From positions 62,001 to 126,000 of the forward strand of contig JAKOGH010000776.1 of NCBI GenBank assembly GCA_024811115.1: a stretch of DNA of 64,000 nucleotides. Direction: 5' to 3'. Every line of letters begins with the position of its first letter. The stretch's first letter is position 1. Position numbers and translations under genes: made by a program. Shown one piece after another: positions 1-10,681 of the stretch. The DNA is from Terana coerulea (lineage: Eukaryota; Basidiomycota; Agaricomycetes; Polyporales; Phanerochaetaceae). The notes below the pieces were generated by a model that saw nothing but the letters and a program-made list of their open reading frames with translations, did no database searches and was not told the origin of the DNA.

Positions 1-29
1 ACCTGGAGGGCTAGAGGCTTTCCGACGGG

Positions 30-2717
30 ATGTATTTTCCTGGACCGCTTACGGTTCTTAACGGTGCAGCTCCCCCGGACCCCGTGGCAGAGGACTTTCT
101 GAACCATCCCGATGGGTGAGCCTTCCACGTCATTCCTGGCACGCGACTCTGAAGCTATGACTGCCCCAGACGCATTATTGCTGCCTTCTTCCTAGGATGC
201 GTGTTCATGAATGGCCTCCAGTACATGACCAGCTCGCTCTTCTTCCAGGAACTTTTGACAAGAATCCGCCGTCTGCTCCGTCGCTGCCGCCGCATGCTGC
301 CCTCCAGGCGAGGTGACCTTGAACTACCGACCGCCCGCTCAGAGAAGGTTGCTCTAGGTGACGAAGAGGAAACGCCATCTATACGAGAACATAACGACCA
401 CTCCTCCCTTATCTTTGTCTTGAACCTTTGCTTCGTTTTCGCCGCGCTACCTCAATTCCTCTCGCTTCTTGCTTTTAAGAACACGAACGCTTGGAGTACA
501 GGTTGTGGTGAGTCGTGGCCGCTTGTAATTCTACGCCAGGTTATGTTGAAGATGTTTGTTTAGCCTTCGTTGTGGCTTGGGGAGGCATGGCAGGGCAACT
601 ATCGAGACTTCTGGGCCTCGCTATCTTGACCATCGAACTTCACCGTATTGGAGTCAAACGAACGGAGCTCTGGATCATATGGGGAATATCATTTGTTGGG
701 CTGGGTGAGTCTTCTGGCCTTGACTCTAGTGCACTACTGACTGCGATCCAGCCTTCATGTTTGCCTCAAACGCAACAAACCAAGGGACGACAAGGTCAAT
801 ACCTCGTGCATCATAATGTGGCGAAAAGCTTATCACTATTCTAGGCTGGCACAAACCGCTGGAACGGCTTTCTGCGATAGAAAACGGCAAGTTAACGAAT
901 TTCAAGCGGAGCGCACCTTTCTGACACGTAACAGGTTCCTTCCAACGGCTCTTACCTCCTCTGTCATACGTTTGGTTATCGAGCTGTACCTCGTCGGTCG
1001 CTTGACCTTGCTTTCCAGGAGCCGCCGCCGTTGGCTCAGTGACCGTGCTGTCAAGGCTGTTACCATCGTTCGCGCATGCAGCCTTCTGGTATTGGATCTG
1101 TTAACAGTCGTGCCAGACGCAATCTCTACCAATGTGATTGCTGATTTCATTCCCTTCTGCATCGGTGCGGTGATTGTCTTGGGTAGGTTGCTCCAATTGC
1201 CGCGTATCACACGACTGACCTACCCTGCTTCAGCTGCATTCAACTGGAAATGGACCGCCCTGGTTGCTTCCGGGAGAGCTAACCTTCAGTCCTTGATCTT
1301 TGTCTCGAAACCGACAGCTACAAGTGATCCTCTTCTTATGCCAACCCCATTCACATTGCACTTCCCGCGGCAGCATCGCAGCAATGCACACAGCTGGTGT
1401 AGCCACTCTCAGCACCTGGCACCCTCTACCCATGCATCTGTTCACAGCCCCATTCATGAACACCCAGAGGGAAGCGAGTACTCCGCGCACAGTATCGAGA
1501 CCGCTGTAGTGGGGACGGCGACGACCGCTTGGAGACGGTCTGTCAGGCAGCTAGCCCTCCCGTTGGCAATGTCACACCCGCACAGCGCACCGCCTCAGCT
1601 CAGCGGCTTCGGGGCCGTCCAGGAGCAGCTCCCGGCGCGGGTCCAGCGCAAGATCTTGCCGCAGCAGACGCTGTTTGCCCGTCAGCTCGAGCTGGAGGAG
1701 GAGATGGCAGCGTTGCAGAAGGAGATGGCGGAGCTATCTGGCCCGGTCGTGCCCCACCTCGCCACCCGCCAGGGCCCCGCTGCGCTGATACACGAAGAGG
1801 ACTTGGATGCATTCCAAGAGCCTGTGTCGCCCACCTCCGCGTTCTACGGCTCGGACATCCTGCAGATTACGCCGAGCAAGCGTAGGGCGGATAACGCCAT
1901 CCACGCATCTCCGGCGCCTACGCAGACGTCGTTCATGCTCTCGCCTCGCGACTCCAGACGGACGACCTATCGTCGCTCGGACGACACGTACAGGACCTCG
2001 GATGAGTCAGAACACGACGATGGTCTCTTGTCAGCGATCTCTCCGAAGTCTGCTAGGAGCAAACGCAGCTTCCTGTCCAGATCCCCTCGAGACTCGCAGG
2101 GCAGGTCCCCTTGGAGGCCGACCGTTCGCTCCTCATTCGCCTCGGTGCGCTCCCCCGAAGAGCTGCCCACAGTCCGCGAAGCGTCGCCGCACCCGGGCGC
2201 CGTCTTCATCGACACCTCCGCCAAATCGCCCAGCAAGACCAAGCGCGGCACCTTCGGCCACCTCACACATTCCATCCGGCGGTCGAAGCGGGCGTCGTCG
2301 CTCAGCCTGTTCAAGGTCCCAGAGCCCATGCCTCCGATGCCGGCGCTCGTGACGGCGAACTCTGCTGCTACCCCGACGCAGCGGTTCCCCGCTCTCGCGA
2401 TCTCGGTGCCGCAAGTGCAGGTAGACCCTGCGACCCCCGCTCCAAGCATAGTCAACATGCCCACGACGGATGCAGCGAGGCCGCAGAGAACCTTTGATAG
2501 GCCTGCTGTGGCGCGGGAGATGAAGGGGCCACGGCCTCTGCCATCCGCGTTGCTTGCGGCCAGCGGTAGCGGGTGGCCAGGAATACAGAGACCAAACACT
2601 CCCGGCGATGGGGCATCTGGTGTCTCCAGCCACAAGCGTAGCAACAGTTCGCCCTCGGCGTATTCTGAGGAGTCGTTCAAGCATCAACAGGACGCTGGGC
2701 GACGGCCAAGTGTATAA
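30..2717 (+). CDS. Multi-pass membrane protein with long disordered C-terminal tail (unrecognised)
   Basis: I do not recognise the family. The first half is spliced and encodes about six or seven hydrophobic helices, for example the stretches around 190-260, 400-480, 560-700 and 950-1180. It looks like a fungal seven-helix-type membrane protein. The last exon (about 1240-2717) encodes a soluble tail with a short coiled coil (ELEEEMAALQKEMAEL), then Ser/Pro/Arg-rich low-complexity sequence with many SPR and SPK sites, typical of a phosphorylated cytoplasmic tail. The start is uncertain: ATG at 30 opens a frame joining the first TM exon through an intron near 115-167, but an upstream exon spliced at about 15 is possible. 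The frame stops at 2717; another frame continues with good coding character (TLGDGQVYKNITRTISRTLG) to 2787, so a base may be missing near 2680 and the true end may be 2787. Confidence 0.55.
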
Positions 2718-2787
2718 GAACATTACGCGGACCATATCTCGAACCCTTGGTGCTGGCAATGTGCGCACGGATTCTGTTCTCGATTAG

Positions 2788-3093
2788 TTGTAGTAATCTA
2801 GTAGTGTTCTCATGCTTTGATAGCATACTCTGCTGTTCCGTAATGTTCTTTAGCGTACATTCCTCTCCAACTTAGCTTGAGATAATCCAGTTGTACCCCA
2901 GCAAAAGACTAGGCAGTGACTAAAATGCGTGAACCGTGAGGTGAATAGACTGCGCACGGGAGCCTGCGGACGCACTGCAGTGCAGCCAACATATCTATGG
3001 GCGTCTGATCAGGTATTCGCTCATCGCCTGAGCTTCGACTCTCTCCCGCATACCCTCACCACCTCACCAAAAGAACGGCTGCGTGCAGCCGCC
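2788..3093. other. Intergenic, no gene seen
   Basis: This 306-bp stretch separates the membrane-protein gene from verprolin and must hold the 3' UTR of the first and the promoter of the second. I see no convincing coding exon or repeat in it. Confidence 0.5.
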
Positions 3094-4632
3094 ATGGCGT
3101 CCTCAGACCTCCTCAAACAAATCCAGGCCGGAAAGAGATTGAAGAAAGCCGACACCAATGACCGCAGTGCGCCTGCGGTTGATGTCAAAGCAGCGGGTGG
3201 GCGGGGAGGCGGAGGGGGAGGCGTGTCGTCTGGGGGAGCAGGTTCAGCGGCGGCGGTGGCAGCTGCTGCGATAGGTGGTGGCGGCCCGCCTCAGCTTGGA
3301 GGGCTGTTTGCGGGCGGCATACCGAAACTGAAATCGGCAGGGGGGTCCAGGTGCGTTTTCTATCGCTTGCTGCAGTTGTCACCACTCACCTTCGTGTTCG
3401 TAGCGAAACCGCAGCCAAACTTGGGGAGACCTCCTACGATACCCAAACGGAATGGCACTTCGCCCGCGGCGCCTGCTCCACCGCCTCCGAGTCGACCAAC
3501 CCCGAGTGCTGCTCCCACACTGCCTGGTCGAGCACCACCGCCCCCTGTAAGACCGAGTGCTGCACCCCCAGCACCCCCGCCGCCTGCACCAGCCGCGGCA
3601 AAGCCACCTACATTGCCCAATCGCGCTCCGCCTACTCTGCCCGGGCGGTCCGTCCCTGCGCCTCCTTCTGCACCTCCAGCCCCTCCAAGACGGGTGCCGG
3701 CACCGCCATCTAGCAATCCTCCATCTCGCCTCTCAGCACCAAGTCTTCCGCCGCGCGGAACGTCTCCGTCAGCACCAGCTACACCGGCGCGTGCGGTGCC
3801 CCAACTCCCTGTGCGACCACACTCGGCTGCGCCTTCCCTCCGCCGCGTCCAACATCCTCAGCGCACGCAACTCCTGCGCGCAAGGTCCCAGCGCCGCCGA
3901 GCACGCCAGGGCGAGCACCGCCACCCCCGCCGCCTGCTCGTCCTGCATCCGCGATTGTCACATCCGCTTCAGCTAACGGCACACCAGCGCGTGCCGTACC
4001 CCCTCCTCCGCCAGCACGCAAAGCACCAGGGCCGGCACCTCCTGCGCGCACGCCAAGTGCACCTCCAGCGCCGCCCGCGCGTGTGCGTGAGCTCGTGCAG
4101 GCTGAGGCTCCGCCTGCGCCACCGCCGGGGCCGTCGCCTGCAGCGCGTCACGCGACCCCTCCACCGCCCGCGAGGAGCACGCCTTCCCCGCCCGCTGCTC
4201 CTCTGGCACCTCCCCCGCCACCGCCTCCCGGACCTTCACCTGCGCGCGCGAGGACGGTATCTACACCTGTGGCCTCTGTGCCGTCTATACCTCCTAGCCG
4301 CGCTCCTTCTGCGTTCGCTGCGCCATCTATACCTCCCAGCCGCGCCCCATCTGCGTTTGCTGCACCATCTATACCGCCGAGTCGCGCCCCTCCTGTATTT
4401 GCTGCGCCGCCCCAGGTCAATGGTGCAGCGCGAAGAAGTGAGTATCCGTCCTTATGTCCAGTTCTTCTGGTGCTTATCTCCTATTTAACCAGTTCCTACG
4501 CCACCGCCCACTTCCGGCTCGCATACGTTCCCCGTCGCTGGCCTCCCACCGCCTCGCCAGTTTGTGAAGTCGGCACGGAAGTATGGAGGTGGCAGGCAGA
4601 AGGGCTCTGATTTTGAGCTCACAGCGCTCTGA
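3094..4632 (+). CDS. Verprolin / WIP-like actin regulator
   Basis: The protein begins with a WH2-type actin-binding motif near residues 5-20 (LLKQIQAGKRLKK, then TNDRS), a glycine-rich linker ending GGLFAGGIPKLKS, a long proline-rich region (PPPSRP, LPGRAPPPP) and three tandem copies of a PSIPPSRAP-FAAP unit at about 4280-4410. Verprolins bind G-actin through WH2 and recruit WASP and SH3 proteins at cortical actin patches. The start is the ATG at 3094, which places WH2 directly at the N-terminus. Visible introns are 3791-3861 and 4438-4492; both restore the frame. After the last one the C-terminus reads FPVAGLPPPRQFVKSARKYG and stops at 4632. A first intron begins near 3351, but its best acceptor (3414) puts the next exon out of frame by one base. 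Either a weak acceptor at 3428 is used or a base is missing. Confidence 0.85.
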
Positions 4633-6163
4633 TAATTATTTGGCACGTTAATTATTGGTTTACTTCAGACTAATGCTACCCTTGATTCATTTTTCATCGG
4701 AACCTCCGGCGAGCAGTGCAGCAGTCGCGTACTAATGCGGTCTAGCAGTGCAAATCACTTGACAAGTGTCAGCACTTGTCGCACTGCAGGATACGGTATG
4801 CTTGTCCTTCCAGCTCGTACATGGCATGAGGTCATCAAGGTTCGGGCTTTGGAAGCACAAAGCTTGACGACATTATACCGCCACAGCTGGAGGTTCCCAC
4901 ACAAGACAAGGTGTTGATGCCTGCAGGCTCTGCACGGTGACGACAGTATTCAGATATCCATGGCGTAAGTGCGGGCAAGGGGCGTGCATCTGCCATACCA
5001 TGTCCATATGTCATTCGTAAACGTTCAGACGGCGAAATGTGGGAAAACATACGAAAGTCATGACGTCCGTGCATGGTGTCTGCCGCGCAAATTTAATGAG
5101 TCTGCGAAACGCTGAGGCGTCCGGCGATAGACACGCTCCCAGTAAGGGCGCCAGGACATCCCAGGCTGTCGTGTTCGACGTGGATTGGAGGGTGTGAGCG
5201 CAAGGCACGCGCGCCGTAGAGCATCGCCAAGTGGTTCAGGGCGCCGTAGGTATCACATATTCACAATGCAATTTGGAGCTACGACATCAAAAGCGGGTTG
5301 GTGACACCTGGAGGCTGTGGACTGAATCATGGAGGCAGGCCGTCGTAGACCGTCTAAGGTATTGACGTGCTTACAGGAGTGCGTGCATCGCATTCTTCAC
5401 CGAGTGGGACCCGGATCTTGAACTGTTAAACTTCAGAAATTCAGTACTTAGACAATATTCCTGGGAAAGTTAACACACCAAACAAGTTTAGAGAGAGGCT
5501 CCATGGTGTCATGACAAGGAGCCAAGTCCAGTGTCGTGAATGACCAAATGCGAGGAGGAAGCCTGTCCTTGCGACGGAGAATTCCTGGTCTTATGAGGCC
5601 TTTGCAGCCGCCTGGAGCGGATACTCGGTGCCAGTGATATCTGTTCCGTACGAATCATTCTTAACCTTCCAAGCACGAGAGAGCGCATGCGACCGGACTC
5701 ACGACTCACGAGGCCTGCAAACGCTTGATCATTGTGCGCCGCCATCTTCGCCTGTTCGCCGTGTTACCGCTTGCTGAAACGCCACGTATGGCTCGCGCTT
5801 CAGCTGATGTTTTCGCCGAAGAGAACGTCGGTATTCTGGCAGTCATCAGGCCCAACTCTAGCATCCCCGGTCTGTTGTCGAACGTCGCTCGGAGAGACCT
5901 CGCGGACATGGACCGCAAAGGCAGCGTTGCAGGCAGGCGGAAGGCTGGGAAAACATGCTTCTCCCAAAACAGGTGATGTGTGGCAACGCCCGCGCGCGCC
6001 AGTTCGCTTTCAGCATCAACTCCATTCTCAGGTGACTAAGCCCGAGTCTAGGTGACACGTCGGTGTGTGTTAGGCGCCAAAGCAATATAAGGGCGTCGGG
6101 CAGCGCAGCTGATCCCCCTCACCACTACCCTTGCTCACCGCCCACCACAACGAGCAGCCCAAA
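4633..6163. other. Long intergenic region, no gene supported
   Basis: In 1.5 kb I find only short frames without family resemblance, splice structure or repeats. The right end is the PDI promoter. Confidence 0.5.
6085..6090 (+). promoter_or_regulatory. TATA-like box of PDI
   Basis: AATATAAG lies about 75 bp before the PDI start codon, at the usual core-promoter distance. No other TATA-like element is closer. Confidence 0.45.
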
Positions 6164-7844
6164 ATGCGGTTCCACGGTGCTTTATCGGCCGCTTCTCTCC
6201 TCGCGTTGGCCTCCGTCGCCGTCGCGAGCGACGTGATTGACCTCACCCCCGACAACTTCGATGAGGTCGTCAACCCCGAGCCTCTGTCGCTTGTCGAGTT
6301 CTTCGCACCATGGTGCGGGCACTGCAAGGCTCTCGCGCCCCACTACGAGGAAGCCGCCACCGCTCTCAAGGAGAAGAAGATTACACTGGCCAAGGTCAAC
6401 TGTGTGGACGAGGCCGACCTCTGCCAAAAGAACGGTATCCAGGGCTACCCGTGAGTACATAGTGGTATAAATCCTCATTGTAGGTTCTAACATGGTATTC
6501 TCAGCACCTTGTGGGTGTATCGCAATGGCGAGCACACTCAATACACTGGTCCTCGTACCTCGGAGGGCATCATCAGCTATATGACCAAGTAAGTGCCACC
6601 AAGCTTCGTTCGCTCTCCTCGAGTGCTTACGCAGACGCCAGGCAATCATTACCCGCTGTTGGCACCGTCGTAAAAGACACTTTCAATGAGTTCAAGTCAG
6701 CTGACAAGATTGTCGCTCTTGCGTTCGTTAACTCGGGGTCTGACGCTCTTGCGGCCGGAGTTCAACGCGACTGCGAGCAAGCACCGCGACGACTTCCTCT
6801 TCGGTCTCACCGCTGACAAGGAGGTCGCGGAGGCTGCCGGCGTTACCGCCCCCGCTGTGGTTCTCTACCGTTCCTTCGACGAGCCCTCGACCGAATACCC
6901 CTACCCCATCTCTTCTCTCACCACCGCGGATCTCGAGAACTGGATCAAGGAGCTCGCTATTCCCGTCATTGACCAGGTGAACGCCGACAACTACCAGGTC
7001 TACGCGCAGAGCGGCAAGCCGCTCGCGTACATCTTCCTCGACCCCTCGGACGAGAAGCGTGAGGCCCACATCGACCTCCTCCGCCCCGTCGCCGCCGCGT
7101 TCAAGGGCAAGGTCAACTTCGTCTGGATTGACGCCGTCCAATTCGGCGACCACGCCAAGTCGCTCAACCTGCACGAGGCCAAGTGGCCCGCGTTCGTCGT
7201 GCAGGACCTCGGCCAGCAGCTGAAGTACCCCTACGACCAGTCCAAGGAGCTCAACGCCGCGGACGCGAAGGAGCTCGTCGAGCAGTTCCTCGCCGGCAAG
7301 CTCGAGCCCTCGCTCAAGAGCCAGCCCATCCCCGCCGCGCAGGAGGAGAACGTCTGGGACCTCGTGGGCAAGCAGTTCGATGAGGTCGTCTTTGACGACA
7401 ACAAGGACGTCTTCGTTGAGTTCTACGCCCCATGGTGCGGTCACTGCAAGCGCCTGAAGGCCACCTGGGACACCCTCGGTGACCGTTACGCCGACATCAA
7501 GGACCGCCTCGTCATGTAAGTCGTCTTTCACTCTGTCTGGCGAGCATCATGCTGACTGTCTCGCAGCGCCAAGATGGACGCGACCGAGAATGACTTGCCG
7601 CCATCGGCGCCGTTCCGCGTCTCCGGCTTCCCGACGCTCGAAGTTCAAGAAGGCGGGCAGCAAGGAGTTCGTCGACTACGACGGCGACCGGTCGCTCGAG
7701 AGCCTCGTCGCCTTCATCGAGGAGAACGCCGTCAACCCGCTCGACAAGAACACGACCGCGGCGCCACCGACCACGGGCGCGCAGGAGCCGTTGGCTGCTG
7801 CTGCGGAAGATCTGCACTCCGAGCACCACCGTGATGAGTTGTAG
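6164..7844 (+). CDS. Protein disulfide isomerase (ER, two thioredoxin domains)
   Basis: This protein forms and rearranges disulfides of secretory proteins in the ER. It has a signal peptide (residues 1-22), an a-domain with APWCGHCK (active Cys 51 and 54), b and b' domains, an a'-domain with a second APWCGHCK (about 7430-7450) and a C-terminal RDEL retrieval signal. The order a-b-b'-a' and a length of roughly 500 residues match eukaryotic PDI. Introns at 6451-6504, 6589-6641 and 7516-7566 splice cleanly. Two places cannot be explained by introns. At about 6753 the frame changes between residues reading SDALA and PEFNATAS. At about 7640 it changes between FPTL and [10 protein letters not shown]. 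Each behaves as one surplus G. In a conserved essential gene with everything else intact, sequence error is more likely than a pseudogene. A TATA-like box precedes it. Confidence 0.93.
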
Positions 7845-8042
7845 TTCATGGGTTTTGTGACCATTGTATCATTTTTATTGCTTGCGTCGGAATACTATAA
7901 TCTTGAATCCTCCACTTTCTTAACGTGCTACATGAAGCTACCAGTACAACATCACTATCCTACTGTCCCTGCCCTGCAAAGCTGATTGGTGTCTTCGAGC
8001 TCTGCTCCCTCAGCCAATATTTGCGAGACGTTGTCGCTGCCG

Positions 8043-9943
8043 CTATGATTTCTTCTTTCGTACAATCTTCCAGGGTGCGCTGAACATTTCACTTGAGTAG
8101 GCGGCTGCAGTGTGAGTACCGTCCGACAGATTTTCGAAGAACGGTTCCGCTGGAACGTCGTATGCACACTCGGCTTCTTCAGGAACGGAGATGCGGGGAG
8201 CCGTAGGATCAGGATGCACAAACGCTATAAATACTTGTTAGCACGAGCATGAATTTGAATGGACGTAGATTCAAACGTACACTCCATCCTGAAGTCTATG
8301 TCATATTGCCGCGTGGCGACCACCTGAAGAATTCCTCTTTCTGCTGTCTTCGACATGCATCCTGTTGCGCTCACGAGCGAGGATCGACAGTTCTGATGTA
8401 ACCCTGCATGGTCCGTCGCTATGAAGATAGCCGAACGCAGCTGTTGAAATTTTGGGCTGGAGAGGATGTCGTCCAGACGCTGCCACTCGTCCCGCTTGAG
8501 CCCTGGTGCATATTTCAGCTCGAACATGACCGAGAGGTAGGCTAGGCGGTCTGTCGACAGTCCGTCCAGCAGGCCGCACAGGTCTGGAATTGAGAGCTCT
8601 TCTCTGAGCCCTATGTTCAAGGTCCGAAGTTTGCTGTGTTCGCTTAGTGAGCGGCCAAGATGCGCTGGGAGAAGCAAAGCAAAAGCACCATTATAATGAG
8701 CAAATCAGTCAAATACAAGAATACTGGTAAACATACCAAAGCAGTTGGAGGTTTCTTCACGAGTCTTGATAACAATGGTAAGCTCTTCCAAAGAGGCCTT
8801 ACAAGACAGAAGTAACGCCGGATCCCGGTAGACAGTCTTTCAAGTCGAAGGGGAACAGAGGTGCGCCAACAAGCACCAGTCTTTCGAGGGTCGGAACTTC
8901 CATAGTCAGCATCCACTCTTCCCACAAGAGCGCGCAGTCGCGGAACGCCAGAGTCTGTAAGGGCGGCGAAACGCGCCGCCGCTGCTTCCATATCTGAGGG
9001 GCTCCCGTGCGCCGCTGTCGAAAACAAGCCCTTCGAATATGGCGTGTTGCAACGACGGCAGCGCCCAGAGCAAGCGCGCCAAATCGCTGGGTGATGCGGG
9101 TATGAACGATTTCCAGACGTGAAGTGTGCGGACGGAGGTGAACTGGCGGACGAGGGCAAAGAAGCTGTGGTGCCGGATCGAGAAGTCGTGCACGACTAGG
9201 GAATGCAGATGGGATAGCAAGGGTGGAAGGTGTATGGGCACGAGCGAAAGCCAGGAGTGCCGATGGACCTCTTCGATTAGAGAGGCTTTGAGATCCTGTA
9301 AGGGACTCGAGCCAAGCTGGAGAGTGCGGACATGCCTCCGGAGCGCCGCATTCTTCTGTAGGGCGTCGCGAAATCGAGTGTATGCGGGTGTAGACGCTAC
9401 AGTGACCTCGCTGTATAGCGAGGCAATGGTCATGTTGCACCATGTTCGGGATGTTGCCGCACAGGCGCGGAGGGTCTCTGTGGGCTCGTCGTCCCCGGCG
9501 CAGAAATCTATGACCCGTTGCAGGACTTCCACAGGTAACCTAGGTGGCGTCGAAGGGATTTGGAAAGGACCAGAATAGCTCGCTCTTCGATGCAAGGCCA
9601 AGGGCACTGATAACGCGTAAGACAGGGAGATATATTCCTTTGGAGGTATAGTTCTGCGCGATTCTTCGTAACGTAGTCGAAATTTGTGCAGCCCCGACGA
9701 GAACTCACTGCTGTTGGTGAGCGAAGAGGTAGACACGTTGTCGCCATCTTCGTCGCTCCATGAGTCGTCGTCAAACTGGCTATTCCTCGCAGTGGTATAC
9801 TGAGAGATAAACGTGCTGAAGGGTTCATGGCGGTTGAACACAGCGGCGCACTCGGACTTAGTACGATCTCGAACTTGAATGGCAGCAATGCTTGCACGAC
9901 GAGCAACGCGAGACGAGATCATACTTGTTCTGCATTTCTCCAT
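8043..9943 (-). CDS. F-box protein with leucine-rich-type C-terminus
   Basis: The F-box is the stretch PRLPVEVLQRVIDFCAG...LRACAATSRTW, about 140 residues in; it should bind Skp1 and place the protein in an SCF ubiquitin ligase. It is followed by irregular leucine-rich segments (VRTLQLGSSPL, LHSLVVHDFSI, LRTLNIGLREEL), the pattern of the large basidiomycete F-box family, whose substrates are unknown. I take the ATG at 9943 (MEKCRTSM) as start. The C-terminal exon (8043 to about 8222) ends WKIVRKKKS. Two frame changes lie inside otherwise good coding sequence: about 9000 (after LVFDSGAR) and about 8822 (between LKDCLP and DPALLLSCKASLEE). The second looks like one extra G. The neighbouring array gives no evidence of a shared function. 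Confidence 0.7.
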
Positions 9944-10681
9944 GTAGCCTGAGAGCTGCGGCGAGGTAGGCCTGGACGCGTGAAGAAGTATTAGGGTATT
10001 TGGTGTAGTTGTCAAAGACTCACGAGAAGTTGGAGGCCAGCTGTCGGGCGCTCACAACTTGGTGGCGCTCGGCATCCTCCGAAACCCGTGCAAATTCTCA
10101 CGGCATCCTTTAAACACTCTTGCAGTATTAGTTCCCAACCCCGACCTTGAAAATAGGTTGCTCATAGATGTACACCACTATCGCCAAGCGCTGTGAAATA
10201 CAAAGATAACTACAGCAGTCCTAAGTTGTGGGCATGGCAAGTATACTCTCTGTATATGTATGGTCGCAGCGGGCATGTCTGACTTGGTGACTTCCAGGGA
10301 CTTACGACTTGGAAAGCCAGTTATCGTTCACACGCTTCACACAAAATATGTGCTTTTTTCTTGCTTGCTTCTCGATAGAATGCTCGTCCCTTTCAAGCCC
10401 TCCCAACTGCTGATGCACCGCAGTTGCCAGTGGTAACGCAAGCACGTGAATGTGACCAGAAGTGTGACGTGTTGAACATTAGCGACTGTGGCCGCGTTCT
10501 CTTCCACTGTCCGGTACTCGACTCAAGTATTGGTTACTCTCTACCCATCCTGGGTCACGCTGTTATTCTTCTGTTGCTCAGAGCTCTGACCGTGTGCTGG
10601 GATACGCGATTGGTGCACTTTCATTGCAGCGAGCACTACGACCGAAAGTTGACACTAGACTTCACAGACAACAGCGCGGCA
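9944..10681. other. Intergenic region between F-box gene and Ox1
   Basis: No gene seen. It is the shared upstream region of two divergent genes. Near Ox1 it contains two GTGAC boxes (10451-10470), the motif that recurs before other Ox genes. Confidence 0.4.

Noticed and set aside
3360..4420. Gly/Ala-rich minus-strand frames opposite verprolin
   Set aside because: These are the complement of proline codons (CCN gives GGN); the plus-strand WH2 and PPPP repeats are the real product.
6728..7531. Long open frame on the minus strand inside PDI
   Set aside because: It is the antisense shadow of a GC-rich conserved coding exon; its sequence is low-complexity and matches nothing.
6164..7844. PDI as a pseudogene
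   Set aside because: Both CGHC sites, signal peptide, RDEL end, splice sites and TATA box are intact; only two surplus bases disturb it, like those in other genes here.
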